From Streptomyces flavofungini (lineage in GTDB: Bacteria; Actinomycetota; Actinomycetes; Streptomycetales; Streptomycetaceae): a stretch of DNA of 64,000 bases. Numbering within the stretch: the first letter of the stretch is position 1; every line of letters starts with the position of its first letter. Below, one piece after another: positions 25,297 through 32,993 of the stretch. The notes below the pieces were generated by a model that worked only from the letters and a program-made list of their open reading frames with translations, was not told where the DNA came from and did not search any database. The stretch spans positions 239,912 to 303,911 of the forward strand of contig NZ_BMVR01000006.1 of NCBI RefSeq assembly GCF_014650815.1, read 5' to 3'. Made by a program: the position numbers and the translations under genes.

Positions 25297-26226
25297 GTGA
25301 ACGAACTGCCGCAACAGCTGGCCAATGGACTCATCCTCGGCGCGATGTACGGTCTCATCGCGATCGGCTACACGATGGTCTACGGAATCGTCCAGCTCAT
25401 CAACTTCGCCCACGGCGAGATCTTCATGGTCGGGGGCTTCGGCGCCCTCACCGTCTCCCTGTGGCTCCCCGAGGGATTCTCGCTGCTCGCCGCGATCCCA
25501 CTCATGATCATCGGCGGCGTCATCGTCTCCGTCGCCGTCGGCACCGCGGCGGAACGCTTCGCCTACCGCCCCCTGCGCGGCGCACCACGCCTAGCCCCCC
25601 TCATCACCGCCATCGGCCTGTCCATCCTGCTCCAGCAGGCCGTCTGGAAGTGGTACCCCGAAGCCAAGAAGGACCGCACCTTCCCGCAGTTCAGCGGCGA
25701 CCCCGTGCACATCCTCGGCGCCGACATCCAACGCGGCGACTTCTTCCTCATCCTCGCCGCCCCGCTCTGCATGCTCGCCCTCGCCTACTACGTCAACAAA
25801 ACCCGCACCGGCCGCGGCATGCAGGCCACCGCCCAAGACCCCGACACCGCCAAGCTCATGGGCATCAACACCGACCGCATCATCGTCATGGCCTTCGCCA
25901 TCGGCGCCGCGTTCGCCGCCGTCGCAGCCGTCGGCTACGGCCTCCACAACGGCCAAGTCGGCTTCAAAATGGGCTTCATCATGGGCCTCAAAGCCTTCAC
26001 CGCAGCCGTCCTCGGCGGCATCGGCAACATCTACGGCGCCATGCTCGGCGGCATCGTCCTCGGCGTCGCCGAAGCCCTCGCCACCGGCTACATGGCCGAC
26101 GTACCCGGCATGGAACAGTTCGGCGGCGGCGCCTGGAAGGACGTGTGGGCCTTCGCGCTCCTCATCCTCGTCCTGCTCCTGAGGCCCCAAGGCCTACTCG
26201 GCGAACGCGTCGCGGATCGGGCGTGA
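25297..26226 (+). CDS. livH: Branched-chain amino acid ABC transporter permease LivH
   Basis: The 309-residue integral membrane protein has about eight hydrophobic helices. It carries the LivH signatures Asn-Gly-Leu-Ile-Leu-Gly-Ala-Met-Tyr near residue 10, Leu-Ile-Asn-Phe-Ala-His-Gly-Glu near 35, and Gly-Leu-Lys-Ala-Phe-Thr-Ala-Ala-Val-Leu-Gly-Gly-Ile-Gly near 230, the loop that contacts the ATPase. It ends in Leu-Leu-Leu-Arg-Pro-Gln-Gly-Leu-Leu-Gly. It pairs with LivM to form the channel. CGGAGG precedes the GTG start. The stop overlaps a GTG of the next frame, so LivM translation is probably coupled. Confidence 0.94.
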   Translation: MNELPQQLANGLILGAMYGLIAIGYTMVYGIVQLINFAHGEIFMVGGFGALTVSLWLPEGFSLLAAIPLMIIGGVIVSVAVGTAAERFAYRPLRGAPRLAPLITAIGLSILLQQAVWKWYPEAKKDRTFPQFSGDPVHILGADIQRGDFFLILAAPLCMLALAYYVNKTRTGRGMQATAQDPDTAKLMGINTDRIIVMAFAIGAAFAAVAAVGYGLHNGQVGFKMGFIMGLKAFTAAVLGGIGNIYGAMLGGIVLGVAEALATGYMADVPGMEQFGGGAWKDVWAFALLILVLLLRPQGLLGERVADRA

Positions 26227-26231
26227 TACCC

Positions 26232-28049
26232 ATGACAACCCACACCACCGGAAACACGGCACAGCCCGGCAAGACCCCCGCGGCCCTGCCCACCTCCACC
26301 CTCCCCCTCCCCCCCGCCGTCGCCCGCATCGCCGTCCTCGCCGGCTCCGCCACGGCCCTCATCGGCACCTTCCTCGCCTGGACCTGGACCACCGACTTCC
26401 CCGGCGACCTCACCGTCACCGGCTACCCCGGCGGCCTCCAGATCATCACCCTCGTCGGCTCCGCCCTCACCCTGCTCTTCGCCCTCTCCGGCCAAGGCAT
26501 CCGCGGACTCGGCTGGCTCACCCCCGGCGGCACCAACAGCCCCGTCGTCCTGCTCAGCCTCGGCGTCCTCGGCTCCACCGGCTACACCATGGGCGCCATC
26601 GCCGAACACCTCGGCGGCGTCGTCAACCTCGAACCCGGCGCCTGGATCTCCGGCATCGGCGCCCTCGTCGCCACCATCGGCGCCCTCGGACTCCCCTCCG
26701 ACCTGCCCGCCGACGAACCCCACGCCAACCCCTGGCAGCGCCTGCGCGCCAGCCTCAAGGCACCCGCACCCAAGCGCGCCAAGACCCTGCCCGAATGGGT
26801 CGAAATCCTCATCATCGCCGTCGCGTTCGGCATCGGCCTCTACGTCTTCGCCTACGGCATCGAGGCCTACTCCGAACTCTTCATCGGCTTCCTCATCACC
26901 ACCATCTTCGGCGCCACCGCGCTCAACCGCGCCGGACTCATCCCCCGCCTCAACACCCTCACCGTCAAACACCGCAACGTCACCTTCACCGCGGCCATCG
27001 TCGCCGCGGCCATGTTCCCCTTCACCCAGAGCGACGCCAGCTACGCCCTCATCGGCGTCAACATCCTCATCTTCGCCACCGTCGCCCTCGGCCTGAACGT
27101 CGTCGTCGGCCTCGCCGGACTCCTCGACCTCGGATACGTCGCCTTCCTCGGCGTCGGCGCCTACACCGCCGCCCTCGTCTCCGGATCGCCCGCATCCACC
27201 TTCGACGTCCACTTCCCCTTCTGGGCCGCCGTCCTCGCCGGCGCCGCCGCCTCCCTCGCCTTCGGCGTCATCATCGGCGCCCCCACCCTGCGACTGCGCG
27301 GCGACTACCTCGCCATCGTCACCCTCGGCTTCGGCGAGATCTTCCGCATCACCATGAACAACCTCAACGGCAGCGCCGGACCCGACCTCACCAACGGCGC
27401 CCAAGGCATCCCCAACATCCCCGACCTGGAAATCCTCGGCTGGAACCTCGGCGTCGAACACGAAGTGCTCGGCTTCACCCTCAGCAGGCCCGCCAACTAC
27501 TACCTGCTGATGCTGTTCTTCACCGCCGTCGTCGTCCTCGTCTTCCGCCGCTCCGGGGAATCCCGCATCGGCCGCGCCTGGGTCGCCATCCGCGAGGACG
27601 AGACCGCCGCCACCGCCATGGGCATCAACGGCTTCCGCGTCAAACTCATCGCCTTCGCCCTCGGCGCCACCCTCGCCGGGTTCGCCGGCACCGTCCAGGC
27701 ACACGTCTCGTACAGCATCACCCCCGAGCAGTACCTGTTCGCCAACACCGTGCCGCCCAACTCCGCCTTCCTGCTCGCCGCCGTCATCCTCGGCGGCATG
27801 GGCACCATCAGCGGACCCCTCATCGGCGCGGCCCTGCTCTACCTCATCCCGGCCAAACTCCAGTTCCTGGAGGACTACCAGCTCCTGCTGTTCGGCCTCG
27901 CGCTCATCCTGCTCATGCGCTTCCGGCCCGAAGGCCTCGTCGCCAACAAGCGCGCCCAGCTCGAATACCACGAGACCGACCAACTCGACGTACCCGACCA
28001 GCAGAAACTGCCCGAAGGAACCGTCGGCGCCAGCAAGGCGGGGGCGTGA
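26232..28049 (+). CDS. livM: Branched-chain amino acid ABC transporter permease LivM, extended N-terminus
   Basis: The 605-residue protein has a typical LivM core from about residue 260. It carries Ala-Leu-Gly-Leu-Asn-Val-Val-Val-Gly-Leu-Ala-Gly-Leu-Leu-Asp-Leu-Gly and the Gly-Ile-Asn-Gly-Phe-Arg-Val-Lys and Gly-Gly-Met-Gly-Thr-Ile-Ser-Gly-Pro segments that couple to the ATPase. Before the core lie ~250 extra residues with four predicted helices (about 28-48, 62-80, 93-112 and 125-142), a hydrophilic stretch, and two more helices. Typical LivM is 300-420 residues, so the extension is notable. ATG 26232 is used; a GTG at 26223 overlaps the livH stop in frame. Confidence 0.92.
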   Translation: MTTHTTGNTAQPGKTPAALPTSTLPLPPAVARIAVLAGSATALIGTFLAWTWTTDFPGDLTVTGYPGGLQIITLVGSALTLLFALSGQGIRGLGWLTPGGTNSPVVLLSLGVLGSTGYTMGAIAEHLGGVVNLEPGAWISGIGALVATIGALGLPSDLPADEPHANPWQRLRASLKAPAPKRAKTLPEWVEILIIAVAFGIGLYVFAYGIEAYSELFIGFLITTIFGATALNRAGLIPRLNTLTVKHRNVTFTAAIVAAAMFPFTQSDASYALIGVNILIFATVALGLNVVVGLAGLLDLGYVAFLGVGAYTAALVSGSPASTFDVHFPFWAAVLAGAAASLAFGVIIGAPTLRLRGDYLAIVTLGFGEIFRITMNNLNGSAGPDLTNGAQGIPNIPDLEILGWNLGVEHEVLGFTLSRPANYYLLMLFFTAVVVLVFRRSGESRIGRAWVAIREDETAATAMGINGFRVKLIAFALGATLAGFAGTVQAHVSYSITPEQYLFANTVPPNSAFLLAAVILGGMGTISGPLIGAALLYLIPAKLQFLEDYQLLLFGLALILLMRFRPEGLVANKRAQLEYHETDQLDVPDQQKLPEGTVGASKAGA

Positions 28050-28975
28050 CCACCATGACCACCACAACCACCACCACCGTCCTCGAAGCCAGCGGCGTCA
28101 CCATGCGCTTCGGCGGCCTCACCGCCGTCCGCTCCGTCGACCTCACCGTCAACAGCGGCGAAATCGTCGGCCTCATCGGACCCAACGGCGCCGGCAAGAC
28201 CACCTTCTTCAACTGCCTCACCGGCCTGTACGTCCCCACCGAGGGCAAGGTCTCCTACAAGGGCACCGTGCTGCCCGCCAAACCCCACCTCGTCACCGAC
28301 GCAGGCATCGCCCGCACCTTCCAGAACATCCGGCTCTTCGCCAACATGACCGTCCTGGAAAACGTCCTCGTCGGACGCCACACCAGGACCAAGGAAGGCC
28401 TCTGGTCAGCACTCCTGCGCGGACCCGGATTCAAACGGGCCGAGGCCGCCTCACACGCACGAGCCATGGAACTCCTTGAATTCATCGGCCTCGCCCACAA
28501 GGCCGACCACCTCTCCCGCAACCTCCCCTACGGCGAACAACGCAAGCTCGAAATCGCCCGCGCACTCGCCAGCGAACCCGGCCTCCTCCTCCTCGACGAA
28601 CCCACCGCGGGCATGAACCCGCAAGAAACCCGGGCCGCCGAAGAACTCGTCTTCGCCATCCGCGACCAAGGCATCGCCGTCCTCGTCATCGAGCACGACA
28701 TGCGGTTCATCTTCAACCTCTGCGACCGCGTCGCCGTCCTCGTCCAAGGCGAAAAACTCGTCGAAGGCACCTCCGAAGTCGTCCAGGCCGACGAACGCGT
28801 CGTCGCCGCCTACCTCGGCACCCCCTTCGAAGGCGCCCCCGGCGCCGCCGAAGTCGCCGAAGTCGAGGCCGCCGAAGCCGAGGCCACGACCGCCCCCGAC
28901 GACACCGCACCAGGCACCACCGGTACCGACACATCCGGTACCCGCACCACCGGTCCGGAAGGAAAGAGCCTGTGA
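28046..28975 (+). CDS. livG: Branched-chain amino acid ABC transporter ATPase LivG
   Basis: The 309-residue ATPase has Walker A (Gly-Pro-Asn-Gly-Ala-Gly-Lys-Thr-Thr) near residue 45 and the LivG-type Gly-Ile-Ala-Arg-Thr-Phe-Gln-Asn-Ile-Arg-Leu Q-loop near 90. The signature region (Leu-Pro-Tyr-Gly-Glu-Gln-Arg-Lys-Leu-Glu) is near 165, Walker B near 185, and the His switch in Val-Ile-Glu-His-Asp-Met. A C-terminal ~45-residue Glu/Ala/Thr-rich tail is unusual and probably disordered. The GTG at 28046 overlaps the livM stop (GTGA) and has AAGG seven bases upstream; an ATG at 28055 is the alternative start. Confidence 0.94.
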   Translation: MTTMTTTTTTTVLEASGVTMRFGGLTAVRSVDLTVNSGEIVGLIGPNGAGKTTFFNCLTGLYVPTEGKVSYKGTVLPAKPHLVTDAGIARTFQNIRLFANMTVLENVLVGRHTRTKEGLWSALLRGPGFKRAEAASHARAMELLEFIGLAHKADHLSRNLPYGEQRKLEIARALASEPGLLLLDEPTAGMNPQETRAAEELVFAIRDQGIAVLVIEHDMRFIFNLCDRVAVLVQGEKLVEGTSEVVQADERVVAAYLGTPFEGAPGAAEVAEVEAAEAEATTAPDDTAPGTTGTDTSGTRTTGPEGKSL

Positions 28976-29688
28976 CCACACTGCTCGAGGTCGAGGACCT
29001 CAAGGTCGCCTACGGCAAGATCGAAGCCGTCAAAGGCATCTCCTTCAGCGTCGAAGCCGGGCAGGTCGTCACCCTCATCGGCACCAACGGCGCCGGCAAG
29101 ACCACCACCCTGCGCACCCTCTCCGGCCTCCTCAAACCACTCGCCGGAAAGATCACCTTCGACGGACAGCCACTCCACGGCGTCCCCGCCCACAAAATCG
29201 TCGCCCTCGGCCTCGCCCACTCCCCCGAAGGCCGGCACATCTTCCCCCGCCTCACCATCACCGAAAACCTCCAACTCGGCGCCTACCTCCGCGACGACAA
29301 AGCAGGCATCGAAAAAGACATCCAACGCGCCTACGAGCTCTTCCCCATCCTCGGAGAACGCCGCAAGCAAGCCGCGGGCACCCTCTCCGGCGGCGAACAA
29401 CAAATGCTCGCCATGGGGCGCGCCCTGATGTCCCGACCCAAGCTCCTCATGCTCGACGAACCCTCCATGGGCCTCTCACCGATCATGATGCAGAAGATCA
29501 TGCAGACCATCAGCGAGCTCAAGGCCCAGGGCACCACCATCCTGCTCGTCGAGCAGAACGCCCAGGCCGCGCTGTCCCTCGCGGATCACGGTCACGTCAT
29601 GGAGGTCGGCAACATCGTCCTGTCGGGCACCGGACAGAACCTGCTGCACGACGAGTCGGTCCGCAAGGCGTACCTGGGCGAAGACTGA
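28972..29688 (+). CDS. livF: Branched-chain amino acid ABC transporter ATPase LivF
   Basis: The 238-residue ATPase has Walker A (Gly-Thr-Asn-Gly-Ala-Gly-Lys-Thr-Thr) near residue 38, a Ser-Pro-Glu-Gly-Arg-His-Ile-Phe-Pro Q-loop near 82, the Leu-Ser-Gly-Gly-Glu-Gln-Gln signature near 138, Walker B with Leu-Asp-Glu-Pro-Ser, and the switch in Leu-Val-Glu-Gln-Asn. It forms the ATPase heterodimer with LivG. Its GTG overlaps the livG stop (GTGA), with GGAAGGA upstream, so all three downstream joints of the operon are translationally coupled. A strong hairpin follows the stop. Confidence 0.95.
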   Translation: MTTLLEVEDLKVAYGKIEAVKGISFSVEAGQVVTLIGTNGAGKTTTLRTLSGLLKPLAGKITFDGQPLHGVPAHKIVALGLAHSPEGRHIFPRLTITENLQLGAYLRDDKAGIEKDIQRAYELFPILGERRKQAAGTLSGGEQQMLAMGRALMSRPKLLMLDEPSMGLSPIMMQKIMQTISELKAQGTTILLVEQNAQAALSLADHGHVMEVGNIVLSGTGQNLLHDESVRKAYLGED

Positions 29689-29714
29689 TCTGGCCCCTGG
29701 GCCCTGGCAGCAAG

Positions 29715-29750
29715 GAGGGCGGTACCCCCGATGTCGGGGGTACCGCCCTC
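29715..29750 (+). terminator. Terminator of the branched-chain amino acid operon
   Basis: A perfect 16-base stem (29715-29730 with 29735-29750) with loop ATGT, followed by CTTCGT, lies 27 bases after the livF stop. It may also serve the convergent regulator gene. Confidence 0.9.
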
Positions 29751-29776
29751 TTCGTGCGTTCTTTGGGTGCCGGTCT

Positions 29777-29823
29777 GTGAGGGCTGGGCGCGCAGTTCCC
29801 CGCGCCCCCAACGAGGCCCTCAC
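29777..29823. repeat. Second copy of the GCGCAGTTCCCCGCGCCCC repeat inside a hairpin
   Basis: The core at 29789-29808 is the reverse complement of 7578-7597. It is flanked by an eight-base inverted repeat GTGAGGGC (29777-29784) and GCCCTCAC (29816-29823), so the repeat sits in the loop of a stem at the 3' end of the regulator gene. Confidence 0.7.
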
Positions 29824-29835
29824 CAGCCCGGGAGC

Positions 29836-30489
29836 TCAGCCTTTTGCTGCCTTCTTCTCTTCCGCGTCCTCGATGACCGCCTCCGCGACCTGCTGCATCG
29901 ACAGGCGGCGGTCCATCGACGTCTTCTGAATCCAGCGGAACGCGGCCGGCTCCGTCAGGCCGTACTCCGTCTGCAGAATCGACTTCGCGCGGTCCACCAG
30001 CTTGCGGGTCTCCAGGCGCTGCGTGAGATCCGCGACCTCCTGCTCCAGCGCCTTCAGCTCCGTGAAGCGGGACACCGCCATCTCGATGGCGGGCACCACG
30101 TCGCTCTTGCTGAACGGCTTCACCAGGTACGCCATGGCGCCCGCGTCGCGGGCCCGCTCGACGAGGTCGCGCTGGGAGAACGCGGTGAGCATCAGGACCG
30201 GGGCGATGGACTCCTCGGCGATCTTCTCCGCCGCGGAGATCCCGTCCAGGACGGGCATCTTCACGTCCAGGATGACGAGGTCCGGCTTGTGCTCACGGGC
30301 CAGCTCGATGGCCTTCTCACCGTCACCGGCCTCACCGACGACGGTGTAGCCCTCCTCCTCCAGCATCTCTTTGAGGTCGAGCCGGATGAGGGCCTCGTCC
30401 TCGGCGATGACGACACGGGTCGTCAGCGGCGGAACGTGCGACTGCTCGTCGGACACGTCAGCGGGCTCGGGCGACTCGGGGGTGGTCAC
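29836..30489 (-). CDS. ANTAR-domain response regulator (PdtaR-like)
   Basis: The 217-residue protein has an N-terminal receiver domain (about residues 24-140) with acidic Glu30-Asp31, phosphoacceptor Asp75 in Leu-Val-Ile-Leu-Asp-Val-Lys-Met-Pro, and Lys in Tyr-Leu-Val-Lys-Pro-Phe. A C-terminal ANTAR domain follows (about 150-205), with Arg-Ala-Lys-Ser-Ile-Leu-Gln and Ala-Phe-Arg-Trp-Ile-Gln-Lys. ANTAR proteins bind paired hairpins in mRNA and prevent termination, so this protein probably acts by antitermination when phosphorylated. No partner kinase gene is adjacent. The GTG start has GAGGAG in good position. It is divergent from the tRNA-like gene. Confidence 0.94.
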   Translation of the reverse strand: MTTPESPEPADVSDEQSHVPPLTTRVVIAEDEALIRLDLKEMLEEEGYTVVGEAGDGEKAIELAREHKPDLVILDVKMPVLDGISAAEKIAEESIAPVLMLTAFSQRDLVERARDAGAMAYLVKPFSKSDVVPAIEMAVSRFTELKALEQEVADLTQRLETRKLVDRAKSILQTEYGLTEPAAFRWIQKTSMDRRLSMQQVAEAVIEDAEEKKAAKG

Positions 30490-30543
30490 GGGGGCTCCTC
30501 GGTACAGGCAGATACAGCTTCCCAAGAGCGTACCTAGCTGCGG

Positions 30544-30549
30544 TATGGT
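30544..30549 (+). promoter_or_regulatory. Candidate -10 box of the tRNA-like gene
   Basis: TATGGT lies 40 bases before the mature 5' end of the tRNA-like gene, at a plausible distance for a short processed leader. The -35 region is weak (TTCCCA-like). Confidence 0.4.
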
Positions 30550-30588
30550 GGATGCGCGCAGGGTGAGGGGAAACCTTCGATTCTGTGG

Positions 30589-30663
30589 GCCCCGGTAGCC
30601 CAATTGGCAGCAGGCAATGGATTCAAAACCCATACAGTGTCGGTTCGAGTCCGACCCGGGGCA
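30589..30663 (+). tRNA. tRNA-Leu(CAA)-like gene with short variable loop
   Basis: A cloverleaf folds from 30589 to 30663. A seven-pair acceptor stem GCCCCGG/CCGGGGC leads to a three-pair D stem GCC/GGC. The anticodon arm 30617-30633 has loop TTCAAAA (anticodon CAA at 30624-30626). A five-base variable loop ACAGT follows, then a perfect T arm GTCGG/CCGAC with loop TTCGAGT and discriminator A. CCA is not encoded. CAA would read the leucine codon UUG, and A73 fits leucine, but bacterial tRNA-Leu normally has a long variable arm. One A-C mismatch sits at the base of the anticodon loop (positions 31-39). The amino acid charged cannot be decided from sequence alone. Confidence 0.85.
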
Positions 30664-30772
30664 CTTTTCCTTCAATTCCAAGGTCGCTTGCGATTCGATC
30701 AGATTCACTTGATCGAGTAGGCAATCCTTGTTCTCGCCACGACGGGCGAACCTCCGCCGCAGTATCGGCCAC

Positions 30773-31546
30773 ATGTACGACATGGGTACGCGTAGGCAAG
30801 CACTGGCTCTCGTCGCGCAAGGGCGCAGCCTCAATTCCGCGAGCAAGGAACTCGGTGTCTCACGCGCGGCGATCCGTTCCTGGCAGATCCGCGTGGAGCC
30901 GCTCGGCGGTCGCGGCACCGAGTGCCCCCGATGCCGCGACGTCCCTGCCAAGCCTGAGAACGAGGCCGCGTACGCGTACTTGCTGGGCCTCTATCTCGGC
31001 GACGGCTGCATCAACCGACACCGCCGGGGCGTCTACTTCCTGCGCATCGCGTGCGCGGACGCGTGGCCCGGACTGATCGATGCCTGCGCGGAGGCGATGC
31101 GGATCGTGCGCCCCACCAACAAGGTGTGCCGCGTCCAGCGGCAGGGCTGCCAGTACGTCACCTGCTCCAGCAAGCACTGGCCCTGCCTGTTCCCACAGCA
31201 CGGGCCAGGCAGGAAGCACGAGCGGACGATCGCCCTCGAACCCTGGCAACAGGAGATGGTCGACGCCCACCCCTGGGAGTTCGTCCGGGGGCTCATCCAC
31301 TCGGATGGGTGCCGCGTCACCAACTGGACCACCCGCGTCGTCGGCGGCGAACGCAAACGCTATGAGTACCCGAGGTACTTCTTCACCAATACGTCCACCG
31401 ACATCATCCGGCTCTACACCGCCACCCTCGACCAGCTCGGCATCGAGTGGAAGCCGCTGCACCAGAGCCGCGCCGCAGTCACCATCTCCGTCGCCCGCAA
31501 AGCCTCAGTAGCCCTCATGGACGCCCACGTGGGCCCCAAGTACTGA
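30773..31546 (+). CDS. Free-standing LAGLIDADG homing-endonuclease-like protein with N-terminal HTH
   Basis: The 257-residue product starts with a helix-turn-helix (about residues 5-40, Arg-Arg-Gln-Ala-Leu then Ala-Ser-Lys-Glu-Leu-Gly-Val-Ser-Arg-Ala-Ala-Ile) and a Cys-Pro-Arg-Cys pair near 51-54. Two LAGLIDADG motifs follow: Leu-Leu-Gly-Leu-Tyr-Leu-Gly-Asp-Gly at about 70-78 and Val-Arg-Gly-Leu-Ile-His-Ser-Asp-Gly at about 171-179. Each ends in the Asp-Gly that binds metal in monomeric two-motif homing endonucleases. The spacing of ~100 residues suits one polypeptide forming both half-sites. No intron or intein surrounds it. The tRNA-like gene ends 110 bases upstream and the convergent pyk stop is 10 bases downstream. 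It could instead have become a DNA-binding regulator. Confidence 0.8.
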   Translation: MYDMGTRRQALALVAQGRSLNSASKELGVSRAAIRSWQIRVEPLGGRGTECPRCRDVPAKPENEAAYAYLLGLYLGDGCINRHRRGVYFLRIACADAWPGLIDACAEAMRIVRPTNKVCRVQRQGCQYVTCSSKHWPCLFPQHGPGRKHERTIALEPWQQEMVDAHPWEFVRGLIHSDGCRVTNWTTRVVGGERKRYEYPRYFFTNTSTDIIRLYTATLDQLGIEWKPLHQSRAAVTISVARKASVALMDAHVGPKY

Positions 31547-31556
31547 GCGCGGGCCC

Positions 31557-32993
31557 CTACTGGGGGCTGTCGTCCTCGCCGATGCGGTGGATGCGGACCA
31601 GGTTGGTGGAGCCGGCGACGCCGGGGGGTGAGCCGGCGGTGATGACGACGATGTCGCCCTTCTGGCAGCGGCCGATCTTCAGGAGTTGCTCGTCGACCTG
31701 CTGGACCATCGCGTCGGTGGACTCGACGTGCGGGCCGAGGAAGGTCTCCACGCCCCAGGTGAGGTTGAGCTGGGAGCGGGTGGCGGCGACGGGGGTGAAG
31801 GCGAGGAGGGGGATGGGTGAGCGGTAGCGGGAGAGGCGGCGGACGGTGTCGCCGGACTGGGTGAAGGCGACGAGGAACTTGGCGCCGAGGAAGTCGCCCA
31901 TTTCGGCGGCGGCGCGGGCGACGGCGCCGCCCTGGGTGCGGGGCTTGCTGCGTTCGGTGAGCGGCGGCAGGCCCTTGGCGAGGATGTCCTCTTCGGCGGC
32001 TTCGACGATGCGGCCCATGGTGCGGACGGTCTCGATGGGGTATTTGCCGACGCTGGTCTCGCCGGAGAGCATCACGGCGTCGGTGCCGTCGATGACGGCG
32101 TTGGCGACGTCGGAGGCCTCGGCGCGGGTGGGCCGGGAGTTGTCGATCATCGAGTCGAGCATCTGGGTGGCGACGATGACGGGTTTGGCGTTGCGCTTGG
32201 CGAGCTTGATGGCGCGCTTCTGGACGATCGGGACCTGCTCCAGGGGCATTTCGACGCCGAGGTCGCCGCGGGCGACCATGATGCCGTCGAAGGCGGCGAC
32301 GATGTCGTCGATGTTGTCGACGGCCTGGGGTTTTTCGACCTTGGCGATGACGGGGAGGCGCCGGTTCTCCTCGTCCATGATGCGGTGGACGTCGTCGATG
32401 TCGCGGCCGCTGCGGACGAAGGAGAGGGCGATGACGTCGAAGCCGGTGTTCAGGGCCCAGCGGAGGTCGGCTTCGTCCTTGTCGGAGAGGGCGGGGACGG
32501 AGACGGCGACGCCGGGGAGGTTGAGGCCCTTGTGGTCGGAGACCATGCCGCCTTCGATGACGGTGGTGGTGACGCGGGGGCCTTCGACGGCGGTGACTTC
32601 GAGGGTGACTTTGCCGTCGTCGACGAGGATGCGTTCGCCGGGGGTGACGTCTTCGGCGAGGCCGGCGTAGGTGGTGCCGCAGAGCTGGCGGTCACCCTGG
32701 GTGTCGGGTTCGACGGTGATGGTGAACTCGTCGCCGCGTTCGAGGAGTACGGGTCCTTCGTGGAAGCGGCCGAGGCGGATCTTCGGGCCTTGAAGGTCGG
32801 CGAGGATGCCGACGCTGCGGCCGAGTTCGTCGGCGGCCTTGCGCACGCGCTGGTAGCGCTCCTCGTGGTCGGCGTAGGTGCCGTGGCTGAGGTTGAAGCG
32901 TGCGACGTCCATTCCGGCCTCGACCAGGGCCTTGATCTGGTCGTAGGTGTCGGTGGCGGGTCCCAGGGTGCAAACGATTTTCGCTCGGCGCAT
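31557..32993 (-). CDS. pyk: Pyruvate kinase
   Basis: The 478-residue enzyme makes pyruvate and ATP from phosphoenolpyruvate and ADP, the last step of glycolysis. Typical motifs are Ala-Lys-Ile-Val-Cys-Thr-Leu-Gly-Pro-Ala near residue 4, Asn-Leu-Ser-His-Gly near 34, Leu-Gln-Gly-Pro-Lys-Ile-Arg near 67, the active-site Ile-Ala-Lys-Val-Glu-Lys-Pro-Gln near 215, Met-Val-Ala-Arg-Gly-Asp-Leu-Gly-Val-Glu near 240, and Thr-Asp-Ala-Val-Met-Leu-Ser-Gly-Glu-Thr. Length is normal for a single-domain-set bacterial enzyme. Transcription appears leaderless from TAGGCT, six bases before the ATG. It converges with the endonuclease-like gene. Confidence 0.97.
   Translation of the reverse strand: MRRAKIVCTLGPATDTYDQIKALVEAGMDVARFNLSHGTYADHEERYQRVRKAADELGRSVGILADLQGPKIRLGRFHEGPVLLERGDEFTITVEPDTQGDRQLCGTTYAGLAEDVTPGERILVDDGKVTLEVTAVEGPRVTTTVIEGGMVSDHKGLNLPGVAVSVPALSDKDEADLRWALNTGFDVIALSFVRSGRDIDDVHRIMDEENRRLPVIAKVEKPQAVDNIDDIVAAFDGIMVARGDLGVEMPLEQVPIVQKRAIKLAKRNAKPVIVATQMLDSMIDNSRPTRAEASDVANAVIDGTDAVMLSGETSVGKYPIETVRTMGRIVEAAEEDILAKGLPPLTERSKPRTQGGAVARAAAEMGDFLGAKFLVAFTQSGDTVRRLSRYRSPIPLLAFTPVAATRSQLNLTWGVETFLGPHVESTDAMVQQVDEQLLKIGRCQKGDIVVITAGSPPGVAGSTNLVRIHRIGEDDSPQ

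Noticed and set aside
30589..30663. Selenocysteine or suppressor tRNA
   Set aside because: The anticodon is CAA, not a stop-codon complement, and stem lengths are those of an ordinary class I tRNA.
30589..31546. Integrated genetic element using the tRNA as attachment site
   Set aside because: There is no integrase, no duplicated tRNA 3' end and no phage or plasmid genes; flanking genes are core.
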